Below are positions 28,010 to 37,322 of a stretch of DNA of 64,000 nucleotides, piece by piece (position 1 is the first letter of the stretch; each line of letters starts with the position of its first letter). The position numbers and the translations under genes were made by a program. This DNA is from Lachnobacterium bovis DSM 14045 (lineage in GTDB: Bacteria > Bacillota > Clostridia > Lachnospirales > Lachnospiraceae), in NCBI RefSeq assembly GCF_900107245.1, contig NZ_FNPG01000007.1, forward strand, positions 62,001-126,000. Direction: 5' to 3'. The notes under the pieces are model-generated. The model worked only from the letters and a program-made list of their open reading frames with translations, was not told the DNA's origin and made no database searches.

Positions 28010-30070
28010 GTGGCAGGACGAGTAAGGAAAAAGCGTGTTCGCCCAAAGTTTAATAAAAAAATGAGAAAAAAACTTGTTTTTTTATTTGGAGCGTTGATGC
28101 TGATTTTATTTGGATTAATAGTCAGAATTATTTATTTAAATATAAAAAACAAAGATGAATATGAGAAAATCGTACTAGACCAACAGGCTTATGGTAGTAA
28201 GATTATTCCATTTAGAAGGGGAGATATTCTCGATAGAAATGGAACAATTATTGCTACTAGTGAGCCTGTTTATAGTGTAATTATGGATTGTTCCGTAATT
28301 AATTCTAATAAAATAGTTAAAAGCAAAACTTTAGAAGTTTTAAAGAGGGTATTTGAAGAATTAGATGAAAATCAAGTTAATCAGATTCTCAAAGAAAAGA
28401 AAAACAGCAGATATGTTGTTTTATTAAAGCAGCAAACGAAAGATAAAAAAGAAGCATTTGAAAAACTAAAAAAGGACTCAAAAGATAAAAAGAATATTAA
28501 AGGCATATGGTTCGAAAAACATTACCAAAGAAAATATCCATATGGTTCTTTGGCAAGTTCTGTTATTGGATTTTCTTCATCAGGTAATGTTGGAACAATA
28601 GGATTAGAAAATCAATATAATAGTACTTTAAATGGTGTAAACGGAAGAGAATATGGTTATCTTAAATCGTCAGATAATCTTGAAAAAGCAATTGTGGAGC
28701 CTAAAGATGGTAAATCAATTGTTACTACAATTGATGTTAATTTACAATCAATTGTTGAGAAAAAAATAAAAGAATTTAATGATGCATATGCTAATAATGC
28801 TCATCCAGGAACTGGTAGTAAACATACAGCAGTTATTATGATGAATCCAAATAATGGTGAAATTTTGGCTATGGCAAATTATCCTAATTTTGATTTAAAT
28901 AATCCAAGAGATTTAACAGCATATTATAGTCAAGATGAAATTAATGCAATGTCAGAAGAAACTAAAATGGATAATTTAAATAAATTGTGGCAAAATTTCT
29001 GCGTGAACTACACATATGAACCTGGTTCGATCCAAAAACCTCTTACAGTAGCAACAGGATTGGAAACTGGTGCTGTGACAAAAGATATGACATTTTATTG
29101 TGATGGTGGTGAGACATTTGGAAATACAAGAATCAAATGTGAAAGCCATCATGGAGTACAAACGGTTCAACAGGCTCTTATGAATTCGTGTAATGATTCT
29201 TTGATGCAAATGTCGTATCTTATAGGAAAAGAAAGATTTGAAAAATACATGAAATTATTTGGAATGTATCAAAAAACTGGCATAGATTTACCAGGTGAGG
29301 TTCAGAATAAGGGATTGATTAGAACTGCAGATAAAATGACACCGGTTGATTTGGCAACAAATGCTTTTGGGCAAAACTATAATTGTACAATGATTCAAAT
29401 GGTTTCTGCTTTTTCAAGTGTAATTAATGGGGGAAGCTATTACCAACCACATGTGGTAAAGAAAACTATAGATTCAAAGAACAATACTATTTCAGAAGTA
29501 GATAATAGTATTCTTAGACAGACGATTTCTAAGTCAACTAGTGATCAGGTTAGGGAGTACCTTTATCATGTAATAGATGGAGGAACGGGTAAAACAGCAA
29601 AGGTTGATGGATATTCAATGGGAGGTAAGACAGGAACAGCTGAAAAATTACCTCGAGGTAAACATAATTATTTAGTGTCCTTTATGGGCTATGTACCGCA
29701 GAATAATCCTAAGGTTATCATTTATTGTATTGTTGATGAACCAAATTCTGATAATCAACCACACAGTACATATGCTCAAAACATAGCTAGAGAAATACTA
29801 AAAGAATCACTTCCATATCTTGGAGTATATATGGATGAGGCACAGACTGGAGCAAATGCTGATAAATCTGTAATAGGAAATGGAGCAATTGCGCCAAAAT
29901 CAGCACCACAGCAACAGAGTCAGCCAGCTGATTTGCCAATTGAATCATCTGATGTAGGTGATAATAATCAGCAAACAGGTGAGGAACAAAATCAAGAACA
30001 ACAAGAAGAGGCTAAGCGTCAACAAGAAGAGGCTGCAGCCCAAGAACAAGCAAACCAAGCTCAACAATAG
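28010..30070 (+). CDS. ftsI: Class B penicillin-binding protein (FtsI/PBP2-type transpeptidase)
   Basis: Septal peptidoglycan transpeptidase, 686 residues. Basic N-terminus, one membrane span at about 22-43, dimerisation domain from about 60, and transpeptidase domain with Ser340-IQ-Lys343 (EPGSIQKP), Ser-Cys-Asn 393-395 and Lys-Thr-Gly 540-542. No PASTA domain is seen; instead about 75 C-terminal residues are Gln/Glu/Ala-rich and presumably disordered. GTG start 13 nt after ftsL. A spoVD-type role is possible, but the division-cluster position favours a vegetative FtsI. Confidence 0.93.
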   Translation: MAGRVRKKRVRPKFNKKMRKKLVFLFGALMLILFGLIVRIIYLNIKNKDEYEKIVLDQQAYGSKIIPFRRGDILDRNGTIIATSEPVYSVIMDCSVINSNKIVKSKTLEVLKRVFEELDENQVNQILKEKKNSRYVVLLKQQTKDKKEAFEKLKKDSKDKKNIKGIWFEKHYQRKYPYGSLASSVIGFSSSGNVGTIGLENQYNSTLNGVNGREYGYLKSSDNLEKAIVEPKDGKSIVTTIDVNLQSIVEKKIKEFNDAYANNAHPGTGSKHTAVIMMNPNNGEILAMANYPNFDLNNPRDLTAYYSQDEINAMSEETKMDNLNKLWQNFCVNYTYEPGSIQKPLTVATGLETGAVTKDMTFYCDGGETFGNTRIKCESHHGVQTVQQALMNSCNDSLMQMSYLIGKERFEKYMKLFGMYQKTGIDLPGEVQNKGLIRTADKMTPVDLATNAFGQNYNCTMIQMVSAFSSVINGGSYYQPHVVKKTIDSKNNTISEVDNSILRQTISKSTSDQVREYLYHVIDGGTGKTAKVDGYSMGGKTGTAEKLPRGKHNYLVSFMGYVPQNNPKVIIYCIVDEPNSDNQPHSTYAQNIAREILKESLPYLGVYMDEAQTGANADKSVIGNGAIAPKSAPQQQSQPADLPIESSDVGDNNQQTGEEQNQEQQEEAKRQQEEAAAQEQANQAQQ

Positions 30071-30108
30071 AGTAAAATTTATAAATTTGTTTTTAACTGG
30101 AGGTCAAA

Positions 30109-31467
30109 ATGAAATTAGAAAATAATAAAGTTTTAGTAGTTGGTACAGGTATAAGTGGAATAGCTGCCACAGAATTATTAATTGGAAAAGGCGTTCAAGC
30201 TACATTGTTTGACGGTAATAAAGATTTAGATTTAAATAAGCTTTATGAAAGAGCACCAAAATTAAAAGAAGTTCCTATTATATTAGGTGAACTGGGAGAT
30301 AAAATCAAAGAATTTGATGTTGCTGTATTAAGTCCAGGTGTTCCAACCGATTTGCCATTTGTAAATGAAATGAGAGACAATGGAATTAGCATCTGGGGCG
30401 AAATTGAACTTGCGTATTATTTTTCAAAAGGATTAATTGGTGCTATTACAGGTACAAATGGAAAAACAACAACAACTGCTTTAACAGGAGAAATTTTGAA
30501 GAATTATTATAATGATGTAAAAGTAGTTGGAAATATAGGAATTCCTTACACATCAGTTGCAAAAGATACAACAGAGAAGACAGTTACTATTGCAGAAATT
30601 AGTAGTTTTCAATTAGAGACAATTCATGAATTTGCACCAAAAGTAACTGCAATTTTAAATATTACACCAGATCATTTAAATAGACATCATACAATGCAAA
30701 ACTATATAGAAGCAAAAGAAGCTATTACAAAGAATCAGAAAGAGAATGATGTGACGGTTCTTAATTATGAAGATGAGGTTTTACGTGAGTTTGGTAAAAC
30801 ATTAAAGAATAAAGTTGTTTTCTTTAGCAGTCAAAGAAAACTTGATAACGGATTTTATTTAGAAAATGATGTTATTTATAAAGCAGAAAATGGTGTAGCT
30901 AAGAGATTTATTCAGGTTGATGAACTTAATTTATTAGGTGTTCATAACTTTGAAAATGTTATGGCGGCAAGTGCAGTAGCGTCTGCTATGGGTGTGCCAG
31001 AAGATAAAATCATTGAAGTATTAAAGACATTTCAAGCTGTTGAACATAGAATTGAATATGTTACAGAGAAAAAAGGTGTAAAATATTACAATGATTCAAA
31101 GGGAACTAATCCGGATGCTGCTATTAAAGGAATACAGGCAATGAATCGTCCAACATTTTTAATTGGAGGAGGATATGATAAAGATTCAGAATATGATGAA
31201 TGGATTGAAAGCTTTGAGGGTAAAGTAAAAAAATTAGTTCTTATTGGACAAACAAAAGAAAAAATTGCTGAATGTGCAAAAAAACATAATTTTAATGATG
31301 TAGTATTACTTGACACGTTTGAAGAAGCAGTGAATTATTGTCACGATAATGCAGTAAATGGAGATGCTGTTTTACTATCACCAGCATGTGCAAGTTGGGG
31401 AATGTTTGCTAATTATGAAGAAAGAGGTAGAATATTTAAAGAATTAGTAAATAATTTCTGTGATTAA
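30109..31467 (+). CDS. murD: UDP-N-acetylmuramoylalanine--D-glutamate ligase
   Basis: Adds D-Glu to UDP-MurNAc-L-Ala in the cytoplasmic stage of peptidoglycan synthesis. N-terminal Rossmann-like VVGTGISGIAATELL, ATP loop TGTNGKTTTT at about 114-123, AEISSFQLETI, NITPDHLNRH and the C-terminal YYNDSKGTNPDAA. 452 residues. It directly follows the PBP gene; mraY, often found between them, is absent. Confidence 0.97.
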   Translation: MKLENNKVLVVGTGISGIAATELLIGKGVQATLFDGNKDLDLNKLYERAPKLKEVPIILGELGDKIKEFDVAVLSPGVPTDLPFVNEMRDNGISIWGEIELAYYFSKGLIGAITGTNGKTTTTALTGEILKNYYNDVKVVGNIGIPYTSVAKDTTEKTVTIAEISSFQLETIHEFAPKVTAILNITPDHLNRHHTMQNYIEAKEAITKNQKENDVTVLNYEDEVLREFGKTLKNKVVFFSSQRKLDNGFYLENDVIYKAENGVAKRFIQVDELNLLGVHNFENVMAASAVASAMGVPEDKIIEVLKTFQAVEHRIEYVTEKKGVKYYNDSKGTNPDAAIKGIQAMNRPTFLIGGGYDKDSEYDEWIESFEGKVKKLVLIGQTKEKIAECAKKHNFNDVVLLDTFEEAVNYCHDNAVNGDAVLLSPACASWGMFANYEERGRIFKELVNNFCD

Positions 31468-31483
31468 AGTCAGGGGGACTGTT

Positions 31484-32776
31484 ATGGCGAGTATAAAGAG
31501 TAAAAAAAACAAAGTTGTAGCTTCAAGGAAAGCTGCAACTGCATCAAAAAAAAGAACAACTTCAAGGGCCATTACCAGTACTCGAACTGTGCCAACAACA
31601 AGAGCATTAACAGACGAAGAGATAATTAGAAAAGCAAGAAATTCCAAATATAAATCGAGAATAAATGATAAAATAAAACCAAATACCATGAAAAATTATT
31701 TAGATTATAATTTTTTATTCATAATGTTTTTTTTGATTTGTTTTGGATTGATAATGCTTTATAGTACAAGTTATTATACAGGTTTAAATAAATTTAATGA
31801 TCCTATGTTTTATATGAAAAAACAAATTCGATCAGTTGTTATAGGATTTATATTGATGTATTTTGTAATGAAAATAAACTATAAAGCATTAAGAAGATGG
31901 GCTTTCCCCTTATTGTGTTTTGCTACATTTTTATGCTGTTTGGTTTTTGTACCAAAAATTGGTATTGTAAGAAATGGTTCAAGACGATGGATTGGTTTTG
32001 GAAGTTTTACAGTACAACCGTCAGAAATTGCAAAAGTTTGTGTAATTATCTGGATGGCATATTTCCTTGAAAGAACTGCGAAAGAAGCAAAAGATGTAAA
32101 ATACGTAATTAAAGCATTGGTTACGGTTTCAGTTGTTGTAGTAGAAATTGTTATTTCAAATTTAAGTACTGCTCTTATCGTGGTTGGTATAGCACTTGTT
32201 ATGATTTATGTGGTGATAAAAAAATCAAAACAAATATTTGCAGTTTGTGGTTTCCTTTCAATTCTAGGAATAGCTGCAATTAAGCTTCAATCGTATAGAG
32301 GTGATCGATTAAAAGCATGGTTATCTCCTGAAAAAGCTGGAGCAAAAGGAGAACAAACATTACAAGGTTTATATGCAATTTGTTCAGGAGGCTTTTTGGG
32401 AAAAGGTCTTGGAAAAAGTATGCAAAAAATGGGACGTTTACCAGAGGCTCAAAATGATATGATTTTTTCAATTATATGTGAAGAATTGGGAATATTTGGA
32501 GCTATTTGCTTAGTAGTATTATTTGTCTTGCTAATCTGGAGAATGATGATTATAGCTAATAATGCACCAGATTTATTTGGAACACTTATTGTTGTTGGGG
32601 TAATGGCACATATAGCTTTACAAGTTGTACTAAATGTAGCTGTAGTAACAAATACAATTCCAAATACTGGTGTTACGTTACCGTTTGTAAGTTATGGAGG
32701 TACTTCAATCATTATTTTGATTGCGGAGATGGGATTAGTTTTGTCAGTATCAAGAGGAATAAAATTTCAGAATTAG
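31484..32776 (+). CDS. ftsW: Lipid II glycosyltransferase FtsW (SEDS family)
   Basis: Multi-span SEDS polymerase that works with the class B PBP at the septum. An N-terminal basic tail of about 60 residues precedes about ten membrane spans; conserved blocks include NGSRRWIGFG, QPSEIAKVCVI, RLKAWLSPE, GGFLGKGLGKS, LPEAQNDMIFSII-EELG and NTGVTLPFVSYGGTS near the end. 430 residues. The ATG at 31484 follows CAGGGGGACT; the GTG at 31460 lies within the murD end. SpoVE is a paralogue that cannot be excluded. Confidence 0.93.
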   Translation: MASIKSKKNKVVASRKAATASKKRTTSRAITSTRTVPTTRALTDEEIIRKARNSKYKSRINDKIKPNTMKNYLDYNFLFIMFFLICFGLIMLYSTSYYTGLNKFNDPMFYMKKQIRSVVIGFILMYFVMKINYKALRRWAFPLLCFATFLCCLVFVPKIGIVRNGSRRWIGFGSFTVQPSEIAKVCVIIWMAYFLERTAKEAKDVKYVIKALVTVSVVVVEIVISNLSTALIVVGIALVMIYVVIKKSKQIFAVCGFLSILGIAAIKLQSYRGDRLKAWLSPEKAGAKGEQTLQGLYAICSGGFLGKGLGKSMQKMGRLPEAQNDMIFSIICEELGIFGAICLVVLFVLLIWRMMIIANNAPDLFGTLIVVGVMAHIALQVVLNVAVVTNTIPNTGVTLPFVSYGGTSIIILIAEMGLVLSVSRGIKFQN

Positions 32777-32798
32777 GTTTTTATGAGGTATCTAGATT

Positions 32799-33677
32799 AT
32801 GCGAAAAAAAATAAAAATTGAAGAAATAGAAAATCTTGCACTAGATGATACAACAACAAAAAAAGATAATGATAAAAGTGATAAACACAAAATTAACAAA
32901 ATAAATTATAATGGAATTGGTAATGACGTGGAGTCAAAAAGTAAAGCAGTAAATCTATATTCAATTCCCAAACCATTAAAAATTCTTTTGGGAATTGTTA
33001 TGGTATTGCTTGTGATTTTTATTGTCTTGTGCTCTGTTTTTAAGTTAAAAAAAGTCGAGATAGAGGGCAATACATTATATGACAACGAGAAAATAAAAAA
33101 AGTTGTTTTGAATGATAGTAATAGTTGGAATACACTTTATGTTTTTATAAAATATCGGATGACGAATACAAAAGATACTCCATTTATTGATAAAATGAAC
33201 ATAAAAATGGTTAATCCGACAACACTAAAGATTAATGTTTGTGAAAAGGAGATGTTAGGATATATTTATATTCCTGCGATAGATTCAAATGCTTATTTTG
33301 ATAAAGATGGAATAGTAATAGAGTTGTCAAAAAGAATAATTCCTAACGTCCCAAAGGTGGATGGGTTATCGTGCGCAAAAGTTGTGCAATATGAAAAGTT
33401 ACCAGTAGCATCAAGTAAATTGAAGGATTTGCTGGCACTTACTAGATCTTTAAAAAAATATAAAATTCCACCAGACCTGATAGTATACTTAAAAGATGAC
33501 ACTCCTAGTTTAAAATATAAGGATGTAGAAGTTCCTTTAGGAAAAACAGTTGAATACACTCCTAAAATAGAACGTCTTTGTCAGATATTGAAGTCTTTAA
33601 ATAATATGAAAGGTGTGTTACACTTAGATAAGTGGAACAGTGGGGACAGTAATATTATTTTTGAAAAGACTCAATAG
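32799..33677 (+). CDS. ftsQ: Cell division protein FtsQ/DivIB
   Basis: Bitopic divisome protein. Charged cytoplasmic N-terminus to about residue 60, membrane span at about 62-84 (LKILLGIVMVLLVIFIVLC), then the POTRA domain (KLKKVEIEGNTLYDNEKIKK) and the beta domain (IDSNAYFDKDGIVIEL). 292 residues. The position between ftsW and ftsZ supports the name. Confidence 0.88.
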   Translation: MRKKIKIEEIENLALDDTTTKKDNDKSDKHKINKINYNGIGNDVESKSKAVNLYSIPKPLKILLGIVMVLLVIFIVLCSVFKLKKVEIEGNTLYDNEKIKKVVLNDSNSWNTLYVFIKYRMTNTKDTPFIDKMNIKMVNPTTLKINVCEKEMLGYIYIPAIDSNAYFDKDGIVIELSKRIIPNVPKVDGLSCAKVVQYEKLPVASSKLKDLLALTRSLKKYKIPPDLIVYLKDDTPSLKYKDVEVPLGKTVEYTPKIERLCQILKSLNNMKGVLHLDKWNSGDSNIIFEKTQ

Positions 33678-33856
33678 TGTTTATCGACTTGATTATATTA
33701 AATAATTAGATAAAATGAACAATTTATTGTTGATTATTTTTGGAAAAAATTATATTATTATTTATATAGGTGTTTGTTGGTAAAAAAATATTAAAATAAC
33801 AGGCGCTATGGATGTTTCTATTATTGAATATAAGGGGTAAGCAAACGTTATTCACA

Positions 33857-33884
33857 TTGTGGAAACTGAATCCATATTTATAAT
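33857..33884 (+). promoter_or_regulatory. Promoter of ftsZ
   Basis: TTGTGG, 16-nt spacer, TATAAT, giving a very short leader before the ftsZ ribosome-binding site. It suggests ftsZ is transcribed separately from the cluster as well as by read-through. Confidence 0.6.
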
Positions 33885-33910
33885 ACGGGAGAGAAAGAGG
33901 AGGATGGACT

Positions 33911-35179
33911 TTGCTTGAAATTAAACAAACTGAGACAGATGCTAGCGCAAAAATAATAGTAGTTGGTGTAGGTGGCGCTGGTAATAATGCTGTTAATAGA
34001 ATGGTAGATGAGAATATTGAAGGTGTAGAATTTATAGGTGTTAATACAGATTCTCAGGCTCTACAATTATGCAAAGCACCAACATTAATTCAAATTGGAG
34101 AAAAATTAACTAAAGGGTTAGGCGCTGGAGCTCAACCTGAGATTGGACAAAAAGCTGCAGAAGAAAGTGCAGAAGAATTGACAGCGGCAATTAAGAATGC
34201 TGACATGGTATTTGTTACATGTGGAATGGGTGGCGGAACTGGTACAGGTGCTGCACCAGTAGTGGCTAAAATTGCTAAAGAGCAAGGAATCCTTACTGTC
34301 GGCGTAGTTACTAAGCCATTTAGATTTGAAGCTAAACAAAGAATGATTAATGCTGTTGGTGGAATTGATAGACTTAAAGACAGTGTAGATACATTAATTG
34401 TAATCCCAAATGATAAATTATTAGAGATTGTTGATAGAAGAACAACTATGCCAGATGCTTTAAAGAAGGCAGATGAGGTTTTACAACAGGCAGTACAGGG
34501 AATTACAGATTTGATTAATGTTCCATCTTTAATTAACTTAGATTTTGCAGATGTTCAGACTGTAATGAAAGATAAAGGATTAGCACATATCGGTATTGGT
34601 ACAGCTAAGGGAGATGATAAAGCAATCGAAGCTGTTAAACTTGCTGTGGCTTCTCCATTATTAGAGACTACGATTAACGGCGCATCACATGTAATTATTA
34701 ATATTTCAGGTGATATTTCATTAGTTGATGCAAATGATGCTGCTACATATGTCGAAGAACTTGCAGGTTCAGATGCTAATATAATTTTTGGTGCTAAATA
34801 TGATGAATCTATGACAGATGAAACAATTATTACAGTAATTGCTACTGGCTTAGAGGAAGTTGATGCAGATAGAGTAAGAATTGGTGCAATGGGTGGAGCT
34901 TCGGCTAACAATAGTGCTAATTCAAATGGATTTGTCAGATATTCTCAACCACAGAATGCTTATTCACAACAGAATTCGCGCCCATCAGGTGTTAATTATG
35001 GTTTTGGTTCAGATTCTGTAGGTAATGTTGGAAATATGCGTTCAAATAATACTTCGGCATATAACAATAATTCGCAAGATTCTGTATACGGTTCATTACA
35101 GAAACCACGTCAACCAGAAAGTACAGTTTCACCGGTTGAAATTAGTATTCCAGATTTTTTAAAAAGTTCTAGAAAATAA
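33911..35179 (+). CDS. ftsZ: Cell division protein FtsZ
   Basis: Tubulin-like GTPase that forms the Z ring. [13 protein letters not shown] (19-31), tubulin signature GGGTGTG at 107-113, [12 protein letters not shown] and NFADVQTVM-type T7 loop (here [10 protein letters not shown]). A disordered Asn/Ser-rich linker from about 330 leads to the conserved tail ending [14 protein letters not shown], which binds partner proteins. 422 residues. The start is TTG at 33911, 7 nt after AGAGGAGG; the ATG at 33904 runs into a stop after four codons. Confidence 0.98.
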   Translation: MLEIKQTETDASAKIIVVGVGGAGNNAVNRMVDENIEGVEFIGVNTDSQALQLCKAPTLIQIGEKLTKGLGAGAQPEIGQKAAEESAEELTAAIKNADMVFVTCGMGGGTGTGAAPVVAKIAKEQGILTVGVVTKPFRFEAKQRMINAVGGIDRLKDSVDTLIVIPNDKLLEIVDRRTTMPDALKKADEVLQQAVQGITDLINVPSLINLDFADVQTVMKDKGLAHIGIGTAKGDDKAIEAVKLAVASPLLETTINGASHVIINISGDISLVDANDAATYVEELAGSDANIIFGAKYDESMTDETIITVIATGLEEVDADRVRIGAMGGASANNSANSNGFVRYSQPQNAYSQQNSRPSGVNYGFGSDSVGNVGNMRSNNTSAYNNNSQDSVYGSLQKPRQPESTVSPVEISIPDFLKSSRK

Positions 35180-35187
35180 GAAATAAT

Positions 35188-35226
35188 AACTCCAAAGTAT
35201 GATTTGTCATATTTTGGAGTTTTGTT
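35188..35226 (+). terminator. Terminator after ftsZ
   Basis: Stem AACTCCAAAGTATGA / TCATATTTTGGAGTT (mostly paired), loop TTTG, then TTTG TTG. Closes the division cluster. Confidence 0.85.
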
Positions 35227-35454
35227 GTAGTAACAAGAAAAATTAATCACCTGCTAAATTATAGATTAGTACAACAAGGATGGTTGTTGATATAAAATTT
35301 AACATTTAAAAATAAAACTTTATATTAATATTTAAAATTTTATTTTTTATTGTTTTCGAAATTATAAAAATATAACAAAAATTCTATATTTTATCAAAAA
35401 AGAGATTCCGAAATACAAAATAAAGGTAATGCATTGCCAAGGAGGGGGATGTTT

Positions 35455-37107
35455 ATGTTACTAGAGTTTTTGGGAGCCGATCATGAAGTAACAGGAAGTT
35501 GCCACTATATTAGTTTTAACGGAATTAATATTTTAGTAGATTGTGGAATGGAGCAAGGACCAGATATTTATGTTAATCAAGAAATACCTGTAAATGCGAC
35601 ATTAATTGATTATATTTTTATAACACACGCTCATATTGATCATTCGGGATTATTGCCATTACTTTATAATCATGGATTTAGAGGTAAGATTTATGCAACA
35701 AAAGCGACATGTGAATTATGTAACATTATGTTAAAGGATTCTGCCCATATTCAAGAGTTTGAAGCAGAATGGAAAAACAGAAAAGCTAAAAGAGCCGGAA
35801 AAGAAAAAGTAATCCCAATGTACACAGTAGAAGATGCAGTGGGAGTTATGGATTTTTTTATTCCTTGTGAATATAATCAAAAAATAAAAATAACTGAAGG
35901 TTTAGAAGTTAGATTTATAGATGCAGGTCACTTGTTAGGCTCTTCATCAATTGAGATGTGGATTACGGAAGAAGATAAAAATAGATATGTCCAAGATTTA
36001 ATGGAAAATGAAAAGTATATTACAAAAAAAATTGTTTTTTCAGGGGATATAGGAAGTGGAAATAGACCATTAATTAAGAATCCCGAATATATTAAAACTG
36101 CCGATTATGTGATAATGGAATCAACATATGGAAACAGAAATCATCAAGTATCTGTAGATTATGCATATGCGTTGGCAAAGGTTATTAAAGACACATTTGA
36201 AAAAGGCGGAAATGTTGTTATTCCTGCTTTTGCGGTTGGTAGAACACAAGAGTTATTGTATTTTTTACGAAGAATAAAAACTGAAAGTATTTTGCCAGAA
36301 TATGAAGATTTTGAGGTTTACATTGATAGTCCACTTGCTATTGAAGCAACAAATATATTCCATAAAAATGTAGTAGATTGTTTTAATAAAGAAGCAAGTA
36401 AATTAATAATGTCTGGAGTTAATCCACTTAAATTTCCTCAATTAAAAGTGGCTACAACGAGTGATGATTCAAGAGCTATAAATTTCATTGATAATCCAAA
36501 AGTGATTATTTCAGCATCAGGAATGTGTGAGGCTGGAAGAATAAGGCATCATTTGAAACATAATCTCTGGAGAAAAGAGTCAACGATTGTTTTTGTCGGT
36601 TATCAAGTACCAGGAACACTTGGATATAGTTTGTTGAATGGCACTAAGAAAGTTAGATTGTTTGGTGAGGAAATTGATGTAAGGGCAAGAATTTTGAATT
36701 TGCCTGGAATAAGTGGGCATGCGGATAAAGATCATTTAATAAAATGGATAAGCCAATTTAAAGATAGTCATCCAAAGAAAGTATTTGTTGTACATGGGCA
36801 AGATCAAGTTACTGATATTTTTGCAGATACAATTACTAGAGAAGTCGGTTTTTCTGCGATTGCACCATATAGTGGTGATACGTACGATTTACTTACAGGA
36901 GAGTGCATAAAAAAAGGTCAAAAGATAAAAGCAAAAACAAGTGACAAAAAGAAAGAACGTACATATTCATCACAAGTATTTGCAAGACTTGTTGCTATGG
37001 GGGAGCGTTTGATGGCTGTTATTATGAAAAATGAAGGTGTAGCAAATAAAGATTTGGCAAAATTTGCTGATCAGATAAAGGCATTGTGTGATAAATGGGA
37101 TAGATGA
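35455..37107 (+). CDS. MBL-fold / beta-CASP ribonuclease-like protein
   Basis: 550 residues. The metallo-beta-lactamase part has FITHAHIDHSGLLPLL (His-x-His-x-Asp-His), DAGHLLGSSSIEM and FSGDIGSGNRPL. The beta-CASP part has VIPAFAVGRTQELLYFL and ISASGMCEAGRIRHHLKHNL. The last His is in GISGHADKDHLIKW, and KVFVVHGQ is also present. This is the CPSF/YsgC-type RNA-cleaving family, distinct from RNase J. A helical tail of about 60 residues closes it. Start ATG 35455 is 6 nt after AAGGAGGGG; the ATG at 35449 is too close. Confidence 0.9.
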   Translation: MLLEFLGADHEVTGSCHYISFNGINILVDCGMEQGPDIYVNQEIPVNATLIDYIFITHAHIDHSGLLPLLYNHGFRGKIYATKATCELCNIMLKDSAHIQEFEAEWKNRKAKRAGKEKVIPMYTVEDAVGVMDFFIPCEYNQKIKITEGLEVRFIDAGHLLGSSSIEMWITEEDKNRYVQDLMENEKYITKKIVFSGDIGSGNRPLIKNPEYIKTADYVIMESTYGNRNHQVSVDYAYALAKVIKDTFEKGGNVVIPAFAVGRTQELLYFLRRIKTESILPEYEDFEVYIDSPLAIEATNIFHKNVVDCFNKEASKLIMSGVNPLKFPQLKVATTSDDSRAINFIDNPKVIISASGMCEAGRIRHHLKHNLWRKESTIVFVGYQVPGTLGYSLLNGTKKVRLFGEEIDVRARILNLPGISGHADKDHLIKWISQFKDSHPKKVFVVHGQDQVTDIFADTITREVGFSAIAPYSGDTYDLLTGECIKKGQKIKAKTSDKKKERTYSSQVFARLVAMGERLMAVIMKNEGVANKDLAKFADQIKALCDKWDR

Positions 37108-37170
37108 ATATAGGGTGACAAATGTACATAATAAAACTATAAAATAAAAGTTGTTGTTAATTGATAATTG

Positions 37171-37205
37171 CCCTTCTTACTAAAAAAATAGTAAGGAGGG
37201 TATTT
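37171..37205 (+). terminator. Terminator between the beta-CASP gene and argS
   Basis: CCCTTCTTACT / AGTAAGGAGGG around an A-rich loop, followed by TATTTG. The T-run is short. Confidence 0.7.
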
Positions 37206-37250
37206 GTATGAATGATTTTATTTCTTTTCTATAAAAAAATGTATCTCACA

Positions 37251-37280
37251 TTGACAATCGTTTTATTCCTATAGTAAAAT
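37251..37280 (+). promoter_or_regulatory. Promoter of argS
   Basis: TTGACA, 18-nt spacer, TAAAAT; 43 bases before the argS start. Confidence 0.7.
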
Positions 37281-37322
37281 AAAAAAAGTATGTTAAAATT
37301 CAAGAAAAATTAGGAGGCCAAA

